Shown: positions 9,169-17,444, counted from the first letter of the stretch. The stretch is 64,000 nucleotides of DNA from CAZAYP01 sp964489425 [NCBI: uncultured Verrucomicrobiota bacterium] (GCA_964489425.1 CAZAYP010000006.1:52364-116363); one strand, 5' to 3'. Notes: generated by a model not told the origin, from the letters alone. A program made the numbers and translations.

Positions 9169-10349
9169 TGCGCCTGACCCCGCCCGCGCCGCATCCCCAC
9201 CACCACCTGCCGTGGCGCCTGCGCCTCCGCTCGGGCTGGCCGCTGCTGGTCTGGCTGGCGGCGGCGATCGCCGTGTACGTTCTGGTCTGGCGCGACCGCG
9301 ACTGGCTGCTGGGCGTGGAAATCCACGGCATCGTCGGCCGCGAGACGATCATCGTGGCGCCCGAGGAAACCGCCCGCATCCAGCGCATCCTGGTGGCCGC
9401 CGGCCAGCACGTCACCAACAACCAGCCGCTGGTCGAGCTGGACACCGCGTCCATCGAGTACCAGCTCGCCGACAGCCTGCTGGCCGCCCAGCGCACGGCC
9501 CAGACCATCCAGGACCGCCGCCTGGGCCTGCAGGAAAACCTGGCCCGGCGCAACGAATACGTGGCCGATCTCGAGGCCCGCCTGGGCGAGGCCCGCCTGG
9601 AGCAGGCCGCCGCCCAGGCGGAGCTGGAGCGCCTGCAGATCGAGCGCCAGGAGCGGCAAAAACAGTTTGCCCAGGGCCTGCTGGACGCGCTGGGCCGCGA
9701 TGAACCGCTCGCGCGGCTGTCCGAGCTGGAGCAGGCCGGGGCGGCGCGCCAGGACCTGATCCGGCTCTACGCGGCGCAACTGGAAACCGCCCGGCGCCAG
9801 GCCGCCGCCACCGCCGCCACCCTCGAGCGCAGCCGGCAACAGGACCAGGACCCGGCCGCGATCGACGCCATGCTCCAGGACATTGCCCGCGAAACCCAAC
9901 GCTACCGCGACAGCTACACCTTGCGCTCGCCGTGCAACGGGATCGTGTCCGAGGTGCGCAGCGAGCCGGGCGAGGTCGTGGACCGCACCCGCACGGTGAT
10001 GCGCATCGTGCCGGAATCGTTCAGCACCATCGTGGCGCTCATCCCCGAAAGCCGCAGCACGCTCTTTGCGGTGGGCGACCGGGTGTACGTCAGCGCGATC
10101 AACTGCCGCGAGCCGGGCCGGGTGGGCCTGACGGCCACCATCGATTCGCTGGCGCCCGAGGTGCGGGTCGAGGCGGCCATGCTCAACCTGGCGGGCCGCC
10201 AGGTCCCCATGCGCACGCGGCGCGCCATGCTGCGGATCGACGATCCGGCCGCCAGCCACCTCATCGCCGGCGAAGTGGTCGAGGTGTCGCGCAAGGCCAC
10301 GCGGCCATCCCTGGCCGGCTGGCTGCGCGGGGACCAGGACCGGCCATGA
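9168..10349 (+). CDS. HlyD-family periplasmic adaptor (membrane fusion) protein
   Basis: This 393-residue protein has one N-terminal membrane anchor (about residues 24-41, WPLLVWLAAAIAVYVLVW). Next come half a biotinyl-lipoyl domain (VAPEETARIQRILVAAGQHV), a long Gln/Glu/Arg-rich coiled coil (about 90-260) and the returning lipoyl half (LRSPCNGIVSEVRSEPGEVV). The protein ends in a beta-barrel region. This is the standard layout of adaptors that link an inner-membrane transporter to a TolC channel. No ABC, RND or MFS pump is encoded nearby. The adjacent DUF4956 protein is the only inner-membrane partner in the operon. Its start overlaps the DUF4956 stop and its stop overlaps the next start (ATGA). 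Confidence 0.88.
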   Translation: MRLTPPAPHPHHHLPWRLRLRSGWPLLVWLAAAIAVYVLVWRDRDWLLGVEIHGIVGRETIIVAPEETARIQRILVAAGQHVTNNQPLVELDTASIEYQLADSLLAAQRTAQTIQDRRLGLQENLARRNEYVADLEARLGEARLEQAAAQAELERLQIERQERQKQFAQGLLDALGRDEPLARLSELEQAGAARQDLIRLYAAQLETARRQAAATAATLERSRQQDQDPAAIDAMLQDIARETQRYRDSYTLRSPCNGIVSEVRSEPGEVVDRTRTVMRIVPESFSTIVALIPESRSTLFAVGDRVYVSAINCREPGRVGLTATIDSLAPEVRVEAAMLNLAGRQVPMRTRRAMLRIDDPAASHLIAGEVVEVSRKATRPSLAGWLRGDQDRP

Positions 10350-12049
10350 GCGGCCGCGCCGCCCGCGCAGTCCGTACGGCCGTGCTCCTGGCCGGGCTGG
10401 CGGGCCTGGCCGGCGCCTGCGCCCGCGGCCCGCGCACGTTCCCGGCGCCGCCGGACGTGGTCGTGACCCCGGCCGAGATCGCGGCCGCCGTGGACGAAGA
10501 AACCTGCGCCACCCCGCGCGCGGCGATCAATGCCGCCCTGCTCCAGAACCCCCGCATCCGCGCCCGCGCGCGGGATGTGCGCCAGGCCGCGGCGCGCGCC
10601 GGCATGGCCGGCGATATCCGCGCCCCGGAGATCCAGATCGGGCTGCGCGGCGCCGATGCCGACGGCGAGGCCCGCGGCCGGGAATCCGCCACGCGCACCG
10701 GGCGCGCCCGTGAGCTCGGCGTCCAGACCGAGGAAGACATCTATCCCGACTACCGCGAGTACCGCGGCACCCGGCACAGCGTGCGCCAGTCCCAGTCGAC
10801 CCAGCAGAGCACCCGATCAGAGTACGGATGGGAACACCTCGACGACCGCGGCTGGGAGATCGGCCTGCGCCTGTTCCCGCCCAACCCCTGGGAATACCGG
10901 GCCGAGGTCTCGGAGGCCGCGGCGCGGCTGCACGTGGCCGAGGCGCGGCTGCGCGAGGAGCAACTGGACCTGGCGCGCGACGCCGCCCTGGCCGCGTCCG
11001 ACCTGGCCCACGCCCGCGCCGAACTCGAGGCGCTGCGCCGCCTGGAACGGCTGTGTGTTGACCAGGCCCGGCGCGCCGCCGCCATGCCCATGGCCGACCG
11101 GGCGGCCATGCTGCGGCGCGAGCTGGACGTGCAGTCGCGCATCGCCCGGGTCGAACGGCGCATCTGCCAGGTCACCGCCGAGCTGGAGCTGCTCGGCGGC
11201 CGGCGCGTGGACCCGGACGCGTTCCGCCCCGACTGGAACTGGTTGCCCGCGACCAACACGGACGCCGTGGCGCTGCGCCCGCTGCTGGCCGAAGCCGCCA
11301 CGCGCCGGCCCGATGTGGCCCTGGCGTTCTGGCAGGCGCGCGAGCTGCAGGCCGAAATGCGCCTGGCCCAATCCGCATCCATCCCCTGGCTGCGGCAGGT
11401 TGAAGTCGCTTACGGCACGGAGCGGCGGGAATCGCGCGGCGGCGGCACGGCCAACCAGTCCGCGTACGAAACCACCACGGACGCCGGCGGGGCCTACACC
11501 GATTATGCCGACGGCCACCGCCGCATTGACCGCGAAACCGCCAGCCAGCGGTCCTGGTCGCAGGAGTCCGAATCCGGCACCTACGACGGCACGCGGGACA
11601 CGGACGAGTGGCTGGTCCAGGCCGCGGTCAGCCTCCCGGTGTTCAACTGGCTGGCGGACGATTACTCCACCGCCCGCCACGCCGTGGGCGAGGCCTGGAA
11701 AGACGTGGACGACAGCCTGGCCGCGGCGCGGCGCGACCTGCTGGCCCACGTGCGCGCCCTGCGCCAGGCCGACACCGCTTGCCGCACCACCGAGGCGCGC
11801 CTCATGCCGCCGGCACGTCGGCTGTCGGAGCAGCTCAACGCCCTGCAGAAAAACGGCCTGCTCTCGCCCGCGGAGAGCATCCAGCTCTCCGGCCAGGTGC
11901 TGGATATCGCGCTGGACTGCCTCGCCGCGCGGCGCGCGCTGCTGGACGCGCGCATCCGGCTGTGGATTGCCTGCGGCGCGCCGCTGGCCGCAGACCTGGC
12001 CGGCGCCGGCGATGGAGCGCCCGCCGCCGCGCCGGTGGCGCCACCGTAG
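10346..12049 (+). CDS. TolC-like outer membrane efflux lipoprotein
   Basis: A 567-residue protein starting at the ATG that overlaps the HlyD-like stop by four bases. The signal peptide ends in a lipobox, LAGAC, so the mature protein should be lipid-anchored like OprM-type channels. The body has the helical repeats of outer-membrane efflux proteins (NAALLQNPRIRARARDVRQA and ARRPDVALAFWQARELQAEM type segments). Between the halves are long polar inserts rich in Ser, Glu, Tyr and Thr (about residues 110-170 and 355-425). Such insertions are unusual for TolC and could be surface or periplasmic decoration. It closes the CotH-VTC operon. Confidence 0.85.
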   Translation: MSGRAARAVRTAVLLAGLAGLAGACARGPRTFPAPPDVVVTPAEIAAAVDEETCATPRAAINAALLQNPRIRARARDVRQAAARAGMAGDIRAPEIQIGLRGADADGEARGRESATRTGRARELGVQTEEDIYPDYREYRGTRHSVRQSQSTQQSTRSEYGWEHLDDRGWEIGLRLFPPNPWEYRAEVSEAAARLHVAEARLREEQLDLARDAALAASDLAHARAELEALRRLERLCVDQARRAAAMPMADRAAMLRRELDVQSRIARVERRICQVTAELELLGGRRVDPDAFRPDWNWLPATNTDAVALRPLLAEAATRRPDVALAFWQARELQAEMRLAQSASIPWLRQVEVAYGTERRESRGGGTANQSAYETTTDAGGAYTDYADGHRRIDRETASQRSWSQESESGTYDGTRDTDEWLVQAAVSLPVFNWLADDYSTARHAVGEAWKDVDDSLAAARRDLLAHVRALRQADTACRTTEARLMPPARRLSEQLNALQKNGLLSPAESIQLSGQVLDIALDCLAARRALLDARIRLWIACGAPLAADLAGAGDGAPAAAPVAPP

Positions 12050-12493
12050 CGCGGCACCCGTTCCCCGTCATCCGTAGTTGTAGCCACGTCGCTGTGCCGA
12101 CGTGTCTGGCAGCTGGAACGCTATCGGGAGTTGCAGAATGATGGTCCATTATCGGCGCTGACAGAGCGGTGCCTCCATCGGCGCGGTCACTATTCATCTG
12201 GTGGATGGCGGCGCTCCGTCGACGCCGTCTGCCGGATATTTCGGATCATTATTTTGCAAAACCATATATATTCTCGCGCCAAGCCGCCAAGAAGGCGGTG
12301 GGAGTATGGGGCGACTGGCAAGATGTTTATCTTTGCCGATCAGCGTCATGTGCGATCCTTGTGCCACCCCGGAACCCGAATCATGTGATGAAACTGCCTT
12401 GTTATCCCGGGAAATCCTATGCACCCTGCTGGTGGGCAGGTATAAACAGGATGGTTGCCGGGTTGGATTGCGATCGAGAGGAACGGGTGGAAT
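12050..12493. other. Intergenic region with short repeat elements
   Basis: No supported gene lies in these 444 bases downstream of the TolC-like gene. A 7-bp perfect stem (12085-12091 with 12098-12104, CACGTCG and CGACGTG) sits in a segment that looks like a dispersed hairpin repeat. A short-period segment (CTCGCGCCAAGCCGCCAAG) lies at 12273-12291. The stretch 12230-12280 is distinctly AT-rich. Confidence 0.55.
12085..12104. repeat. REP-like short palindrome
   Basis: CACGTCG, a CTGTGC loop and CGACGTG form a perfect 7-bp hairpin about 35 bases after the TolC-like gene. There is no T-tract, so it is more likely a dispersed palindrome or mRNA-end stabiliser than a terminator. Confidence 0.4.
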
Positions 12494-12625
12494 GTGACCG
12501 GGGAAACGAGCTTGGAACCAATCAGCGAGCTAGAAACGGCGGTTCTAACACTGCGCGGGGTTAAGGTTCTGCTTGACGCCGATCTGGCCCGCATTTATGG
12601 GGTTCCGACCACGTTGTTGAACTAG
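12494..12625 (+). pseudogene. N-terminal remnant of an ORF6N-domain protein
   Basis: The GTG at 12494, preceded by GAGAGG, opens a 43-codon frame. It encodes ISELETAVLTLRGVKVLLD, then ADLARIYGVPTTLLN and a stop. This matches the start of ORF6N/KilA-N-type DNA-binding domains, which normally continue LNQAVKRN and run well over 100 residues. The match ends exactly at the TAG. Everything after it belongs to a different sequence, so the gene seems to have been cut off by a rearrangement. Full-length relatives occur in phages and as scattered host regulators. Confidence 0.6.
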
Positions 12626-12795
12626 CCGGCCAGCCCGAGGATCCGCGCCTGCCGGGCCGGGTGGTTGAGCGCGGCGAGGCCGCGGTCCGGCCGCCGCGAC
12701 TGCAGGCGCACCAAGGCGGCGCGCAGGGCCCGCGACTCTGGTGACTGCGCCGGTTGTTTCTGGCGGGCAGTTTTACGCGCGCGGATCCGGCGCAT
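12622..12795 (-). CDS. Small basic hypothetical protein
   Basis: A 57-codon frame on the minus strand starts at the ATG at 12795, with an ideal GGAGG site five bases upstream. The product is strongly basic (MRRIRARKTARQKQPAQSPE at the N-terminus, many Arg later) and ends ARILGLAG. I recognise no family. The stop codon lies within the stop region of the convergent ORF6N remnant. The good ribosome site supports translation; the short length and Arg-rich composition in high-GC DNA count against it. Confidence 0.35.
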   Translation of the reverse strand: MRRIRARKTARQKQPAQSPESRALRAALVRLQSRRPDRGLAALNHPARQARILGLAG

Positions 12796-13146
12796 GGCGG
12801 CCTCCGGGAAGAAAAAAGACGTCGGACGGCATTAAACCTTGCCTTGCGGAGCTCGTCGCCTGTCGCCCGACGTCAAAATATTTATAGAGGCGGTTCCCAC
12901 CGCCAAGGCGCGACAAAACGCGCGCCGCAAAAGAGTTTTCATGATCCGATCCCGTACCCCACGTGACCAGCCGCCACCCCGGCAACCGGTCAACACGCGT
13001 GTTCTTAGAACATATCGCGTCTGATTGTCACAATATATTTTGTGTTTTTTAGTTTTTCTCGCGGAGGCACGGAGCGCGCGGAGAAGAAGAGGAACTGTAA
13101 TGGGCGCTCGGGCGGGCCGCCCGCCATCGCCACCGGGCAAATAGGA
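12796..13146. other. Intergenic region upstream of the small basic ORF and downstream of gcvT
   Basis: These 351 bases have no supported gene. A GGCGGT-TCCC-ACCGCC hairpin lies at 12891-12906. Read on the minus strand it is followed by an AT-rich tail (TCTATAAATATTTT), so it could weakly terminate the gcvT transcript. An AT-rich stretch with a CACAA/TTGTG stem and a T-run lies at 13029-13057. A purine-rich short-period repeat of the CGCGGAG type follows at 13060-13085. Confidence 0.5.
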
Positions 13147-14265
13147 TCAAGCCGCCGGTCCGGGTTGGGCCTGGCCGGCGCCGCTGCGTGCGGTTCCCTG
13201 TTTGTAGAACGGCAAGCTCACGACGCGCGCGGGCAGGACCCCGCCCTTGACCGCGATCGCCAGCGCCTGGCCGGGCGCCGCGAGCGGCCGCTCCACGTAG
13301 GCCAGGGCCACGGCCACGCCCAGGCTGGGCGCGACCGATCCGCTGGTGACCGTGCCCACGCGCCGGCCGGCGTACTGCACCGCGTCGCCCGCGCGCGCGG
13401 CGCGGCGCGATTCCAGCTGCAGGCCCACCAGGTAGGGCACGGCGCTGTCTGCCAGGTCGCGCATCACGCGCGCCTTGCCGATGAATTCCTTGGCCTGGTC
13501 GATGAACTGGCCGCGGCCGGCGCCCACCGGGGACTGATCCTCGTTCAACTCGTGGCCGTACAGCGGGTAGCCCATTTCCAGGCGCAGCGTGTCGCGCGCG
13601 CCGAGGCCCACGGGCTGGATGGCCGGATTGGCGAGCAGCAGATCCCACAGGCGCACCGCCTCGGAGGCGGGAAAATACAGCTCGTAGCCCCATTCGCCGG
13701 TGTAGCCCGTGCGGCTGACCAGGCACGGCATGCCGTTCCAGTTTTCCTCGGCAAACCGGAAATACTTGAGCTCCGGCAAGACCCGCCCCAGGGCGCGCTC
13801 GGTTTCCACGCGAGCTCGCGGACCCTGCACGTCCAGCTTGGCCGTGGCCGCGGAGACGTCGCGAAATACTGTGGCGGGCGACAGGTGGCTCTTGATCCAG
13901 GCCGCATCACGCGCGCACGTCCCCGCGTTGACCACCAGGTAAAACCGGTCCGTGGCCCGGCGGTAGCAGGTCAGGTCGTCCAGCACGCCGCCGGCATCGT
14001 TGAGCAGGTAACCGTAGCGGCACTGGCCGACCTGGAGGCTGGCGATGCCCTGCGTGAGCAGGCGGTCCAGGTCCTGCGCCGCGGTTGGACCCTCGACCTC
14101 GAACTCGCCCATGTGGCAGATGTCGAACAGCGCGCAGGCGGTCCGGGTGTGGGCGTGCTCCGCCAGGATCCCGGCGTACTGGATGGGCATGTCCCAGCCG
14201 CCGAACGGCGCCATGCGCGCGCCCTGGGCCACATGCCGGTCATACAAAGGGGTTCTGGAATTCAT
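13147..14265 (-). CDS. gcvT: Glycine cleavage system T protein (aminomethyltransferase)
   Basis: A 372-residue protein of full GcvT length. It transfers the methylene group from aminomethylated GcvH to tetrahydrofolate, releasing ammonia. Family motifs include TPLYDRHVAQGARMAPFGGWDMP at the N-terminus (quoted in part as MAPFGGWDMPIQY), FDICHMGEFEV, the folate-binding YTGEWGYELYFP, and LGARDTLRLEMGYPLYGHEL. The C-terminal barrel domain carries VGTVTSGSVAPSLG. The ATG at 14265 overlaps the end of the upstream glycosyltransferase gene by 26 bases. No gcvH or gcvP is present in the window, so the other subunits must lie elsewhere, or the protein acts in another folate role. Confidence 0.93.
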   Translation of the reverse strand: MNSRTPLYDRHVAQGARMAPFGGWDMPIQYAGILAEHAHTRTACALFDICHMGEFEVEGPTAAQDLDRLLTQGIASLQVGQCRYGYLLNDAGGVLDDLTCYRRATDRFYLVVNAGTCARDAAWIKSHLSPATVFRDVSAATAKLDVQGPRARVETERALGRVLPELKYFRFAEENWNGMPCLVSRTGYTGEWGYELYFPASEAVRLWDLLLANPAIQPVGLGARDTLRLEMGYPLYGHELNEDQSPVGAGRGQFIDQAKEFIGKARVMRDLADSAVPYLVGLQLESRRAARAGDAVQYAGRRVGTVTSGSVAPSLGVAVALAYVERPLAAPGQALAIAVKGGVLPARVVSLPFYKQGTARSGAGQAQPGPAA

Positions 14266-15121
14266 GGTAGGATTTGCCTCGCTTCCACTGGAGTTGTTCG
14301 GGGTTGTCTGTTGATTTTCGCATCAGCCCGTTTTCGCACCTGACCGCCACCGGCCGCCGGTCGAAATAGGCGCGGTTGGGGCTGTCCCAGTCGCCCGCGC
14401 CCGCCGGCCGCAGCGACTCGTGGTGCAGATGCAGGGCCCGCGCCGCCGCGATCACCGACCCCGGCTGGCAGCCGGCCATGAGCAGGCGCAGGGAGAGATC
14501 GTTGTCTTCCAGGCCCCAGCCCACGTAGTTTTCGTCGAAGCCGTTGACCGCCTCAAAATCAGCGCGGAACAGGGAAAAATGGCAGCCGAGAATGCGCGGC
14601 TTGTGGGGTTTCACCAAGCCCCACGGCCGCCAGAACGCGTGGCGCCGGAACTTGCGTTCGTGGCGCCGGATTTCGGCATGGTCGGCCGCCTGCCACGCCT
14701 GCTCCAGGGCAGCGCCATCAAAACTTGCGGCGAAAAGCGGCGCGGCTTGCGCCGCGGAAAGCAACGCGCGGTCGCCGGCCAGGAAGCGCCCGGGCCGGGC
14801 CTGCGCCGCATGGACCGCGAGGGCGTCGGGCAGCAGCAGGATGTCGCAGTCCAGGAACACAAGGTAGTCGCCGGTCGCGGCGCGCACCGCGAGGTTGCGC
14901 GCGGCTGCGAGCCGGTACCCGGCGTCCTCCTGGCGCACGTACCAGGTCGGCAGCGGGCAGGCGTCGAGGCACGCCTTGATCTGCGCTTGGGCCGCCGCGT
15001 CCGAGCCGTCATCCGCGACGACCACCTCGTCGCCGGCGGTGGTCTGCAGGGTCAGCGCGTGCAGGCAGCTCTGGAGATGGCGCGGCCGGTTGTACACCGT
15101 GATAATAATGCTCTTCTTCAT
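14240..15121 (-). CDS. Family 2 glycosyltransferase with GT7-like C-terminal domain
   Basis: From the ATG at 15121 the product is 293 residues and opens directly with the GT-A fold (MKKSIIITVYNRPRHLQSCL). The nucleotide-sugar and metal-binding acidic motifs follow: VVVADDGSD and FLDCDILLLP. The C-terminal part has GWGLEDNDLSLRLL, typical of the galactosyltransferase (GT7 C) extension in chondroitin-type polymerases. An ATG at 15133 is an alternative start. The frame extends further upstream, but that part would overlap the divergent hicB gene. It overlaps gcvT, so the two share a transcript. The sugar and acceptor are unknown. Confidence 0.85.
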   Translation of the reverse strand: MKKSIIITVYNRPRHLQSCLHALTLQTTAGDEVVVADDGSDAAAQAQIKACLDACPLPTWYVRQEDAGYRLAAARNLAVRAATGDYLVFLDCDILLLPDALAVHAAQARPGRFLAGDRALLSAAQAAPLFAASFDGAALEQAWQAADHAEIRRHERKFRRHAFWRPWGLVKPHKPRILGCHFSLFRADFEAVNGFDENYVGWGLEDNDLSLRLLMAGCQPGSVIAAARALHLHHESLRPAGAGDWDSPNRAYFDRRPVAVRCENGLMRKSTDNPEQLQWKRGKSYHEFQNPFV

Positions 15122-15248
15122 GCCCGGCGGCATTATTCCATGCGGCGGCGCGAAATGCATGAAGTTTTTTGCGGCCGGCGGGCGCCCCGGCGAAAGATGT
15201 CTGGAGATAGCACGGCCGGCTGTGTTAAGCTGGCGGCGGAGGTAAAAT

Positions 15249-15455
15249 ATGAAGCGTTTTTTCACACTGGAGTACTGGGTGGACGACGGCTGGTTCGTGG
15301 GGAAATTGAAGGAAATCCCAGGCATCTTCAGCCAGGGAGAAACCTTGGAAGAACTCAAGCTCAACATTGTCGACGCCTACCGCATGATGCTGGAGGCCGA
15401 GCCGGCGCCGGGCCGGGCTGACGCCCGAACGCTCGAGGTCGGAGTGGAGGTGTGA
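15249..15455 (+). CDS. hicB: HicB-type antitoxin
   Basis: A 68-residue protein with the HicB half-RNase-H-like fold: LEYWVDDGWFVGKLKEIPGI, then SQGETLEELKLNIVDAYRMML. It is the short form without a C-terminal DNA-binding domain, so autoregulation through HicB alone is doubtful. GGAGG lies six bases before the ATG. The stop overlaps the GTG start of the toxin gene (GTGA). In most hicAB loci the toxin comes first; here the antitoxin does. It should bind and inhibit the adjacent HicA. Confidence 0.88.
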   Translation: MKRFFTLEYWVDDGWFVGKLKEIPGIFSQGETLEELKLNIVDAYRMMLEAEPAPGRADARTLEVGVEV

Positions 15456-15634
15456 AACGGAATGAGTTCGTCAGGTCGCTCGTCCGGCGGGGATGCTACC
15501 TGCATCGTCATGGGGCACGCCATGATATCTATGCCAACCCACAGACCGGGCGTAAATCCCCGGTGCCGAGGCATCCTGAACTCAAAGATTCACTCGCCCG
15601 CTTAATCGAGCATCAGCTCGGTTGGGAGCCCTAG
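15452..15634 (+). CDS. hicA: HicA-type mRNA interferase toxin
   Basis: A 60-residue basic protein with the HicA double-stranded-RNA-binding-like fold. It opens MKRNEFVRSLVRRGCYLHRH, then GARHDIY, whose His is in the place of the catalytic His, and ends PRHPELKDSLARLIEHQLGW. HicA cleaves mRNA and is neutralised by HicB. The GTG start overlaps the hicB stop and is preceded by GGAGTGGAGG. The module sits between the gcvT/GT2 pair and trmB. Confidence 0.87.
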   Translation: MKRNEFVRSLVRRGCYLHRHGARHDIYANPQTGRKSPVPRHPELKDSLARLIEHQLGWEP

Positions 15635-15687
15635 CCATACCCGCAAGCCGCCGGACAGAACCCGCGATGGTCTGGGGGCAATCCACG

Positions 15688-16293
15688 ATGAGCACCCGCA
15701 AAAAAGCGCCGCCGGTCAGCGCCCGGATTTTCCCGGACTCCTGGCTCGTGCCCATTCCCCTGGCGCGCTACTTCCCGCGGGAGCAGCCGCTGGAGGTGGA
15801 TGTCGGCTGCGGCAAGGGCCGGTTCCTGCTCGCGCGCGCGGCCGCGCACCCGGACGTGAACCACCTCGGCCTGGACCGCATGCTCAAGCGGGTGCGCAAG
15901 GTGGATCGCAAGATCTACAGCCGCGGGCTGGACAACGTGCGGCTGCTGCGCATGGAAGCCTACTACGCGGTCACCTACCTCATGCCGCCGGCCGCCGTGC
16001 GGACCTATTATATTTTTTTCCCGGATCCCTGGCCCAAGAAGCGCCACCTGTTCAACCGCCTGTTTGACGCCCGGTTCCTGGACGCCGTGCACCGGACCCT
16101 GGCGCCCGGCGGGGCGCTGCATTTTGCCACGGATCACGAGCCCTACTTCGAACCCGTGCGCGACCTGCTGCGCGCGGACGCGCGGTTCCGCGAAATCGCG
16201 CCGTTCGTGCTGGCCCCGGAAGAGCGCACGGACTTCGAGCTGCTGTTCCTGCCCCAGAAACCCATCGGACGCTGCTCGGTCGTCAAGGCGTAG
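15688..16293 (+). CDS. trmB: tRNA (guanine-N7)-methyltransferase
   Basis: TrmB methylates G46 in the tRNA variable loop using S-adenosylmethionine. The SAM-binding motif EVDVGCGKGRFLLA and the family signature FPDPWPKKRH are present, and HFATDHEPYFE and TDFELLFL complete the family pattern. The ATG at 15688 gives a 201-residue protein that starts just before the conserved part; an ATG at 15667 is an alternative. GGGGGC upstream may serve as the ribosome site. It follows hicA by about 50 bases. Confidence 0.92.
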   Translation: MSTRKKAPPVSARIFPDSWLVPIPLARYFPREQPLEVDVGCGKGRFLLARAAAHPDVNHLGLDRMLKRVRKVDRKIYSRGLDNVRLLRMEAYYAVTYLMPPAAVRTYYIFFPDPWPKKRHLFNRLFDARFLDAVHRTLAPGGALHFATDHEPYFEPVRDLLRADARFREIAPFVLAPEERTDFELLFLPQKPIGRCSVVKA

Positions 16294-16416
16294 GCCGGTG
16301 TTGGATTCCGAACCCCCGCGGATTCGTCTTGATGAGCAAGGCCGGGACGGTTATCTTGCCGTGCAATCAGGGCGCGGCGGAAACGTTGCGCTGGTCGGAA
16401 GGAACAGAGGGTGCCC

Positions 16417-17421
16417 ATGCAAACCACCGCGGACCACGCACTGCGCCGGGATCGGCCGGAAATCCGGCCCGCCCGGATGAGTTGGAGCATCCTGGCCGCG
16501 GGCCTGGGGAGCTGGTTCCTGCTGGCCGCCGCGGGGTCGGCCGCTGAACGCAGCGGCAGCACGTATGTGCCGGGGTCGCTGGGCGACTTCAACCTCGGCG
16601 TGGTAGCCACCAACGCCGGATTCTTCGTGCGCAACGACATGTTCTACTACGAGGGCACCGACGCCCGCGCCGTGCGCAACGGCCAGGTCAACATGGACCT
16701 GCAGATGTCCGCCTGGGTGGATTCCGTGAAGCTGACGCTCGTGCCGGGCTGGACGCTGCTCGGCGCGCGCTACGCCGCCGCCCTGAACTTCGCCGTGGCC
16801 AACGCGCACGTGACCGGCGACGTGCGCACACAGAACGAGGATGGCACCCTCAGCGCGGAATGGCGATCCGGCACCAAAACCGCCCTGGCCGATATTTTCG
16901 TGACTCCGCTCGCGCTCGGCTGGAAGGTGGGCCCAATCCACGTGGCCTGGGCGGAAATGGTCACCATCCCCTCGGGCAGCTACAACCGCGACGACTTCGT
17001 CAACATCAGCCGCAACTACTGGGCGTTGGACTCGCAGCTTGCCGCCACCTGGCGTCACCCGGTCTATGGCCAGGAAGTCTCGCTCAAGGGCGGCTACATC
17101 CTCAACACCCGGAACCACGCCACCGACTATCTCACGGGCCAGGAAATTCACGTGGATGGATTGCTGGCCCAGCAACTCGGGAAAACCTTAAGCCTCGGCG
17201 CGGTCTGGTATTATTATGAACAGGTCACGGCCGACAGCGGCACCGGCGCCCTGCTGGGCGACTTCCAGGGGGAGGCGTTCGGCGCCGGCCCGGCGGTGCG
17301 CGTCATGCTGCCCCTGGGGCCGCGCACCATTTCCATCATTGGCAAGTGGCTCCACGAGTTTTATACGCGCGACCGGTTCCAGGGCGACTACCTCTACCTT
17401 TGCGCCGCCACCCGGTTCTGA
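16417..17421 (+). CDS. Outer membrane beta-barrel protein of the phenol-degradation MetA family
   Basis: A 334-residue protein with a signal peptide (about residues 21-43, MSWSILAAGLGSWFLLAAAGSAAE). It carries the features of the MetA-pathway / SphA-like outer-membrane barrel family: an N-terminal strand about YVPGSLGDFNLG, a central VTPLALGWKVGPIHVAWAEM and a C-terminal aromatic-ending strand FQGDYLYLCAATRF. Proteins of this family are annotated as transporters for hydrophobic substrates; the substrate here cannot be told. The ATG at 16417 was preferred to the GTG at 16411 because GAGG sits six bases ahead of it. It converges on the beta-helix gene with 23 bases between them. Confidence 0.8.
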   Translation: MQTTADHALRRDRPEIRPARMSWSILAAGLGSWFLLAAAGSAAERSGSTYVPGSLGDFNLGVVATNAGFFVRNDMFYYEGTDARAVRNGQVNMDLQMSAWVDSVKLTLVPGWTLLGARYAAALNFAVANAHVTGDVRTQNEDGTLSAEWRSGTKTALADIFVTPLALGWKVGPIHVAWAEMVTIPSGSYNRDDFVNISRNYWALDSQLAATWRHPVYGQEVSLKGGYILNTRNHATDYLTGQEIHVDGLLAQQLGKTLSLGAVWYYYEQVTADSGTGALLGDFQGEAFGAGPAVRVMLPLGPRTISIIGKWLHEFYTRDRFQGDYLYLCAATRF

Positions 17422-17444
17422 CGCGCAAGGCGGCAGGCCAGGCG

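Noticed and set aside
12131-12424. Several short frames on both strands in the spacer after the TolC-like gene
   Set aside because: None has a ribosome site, a family match or consistent codon use, and they overlap repeat-like sequence.
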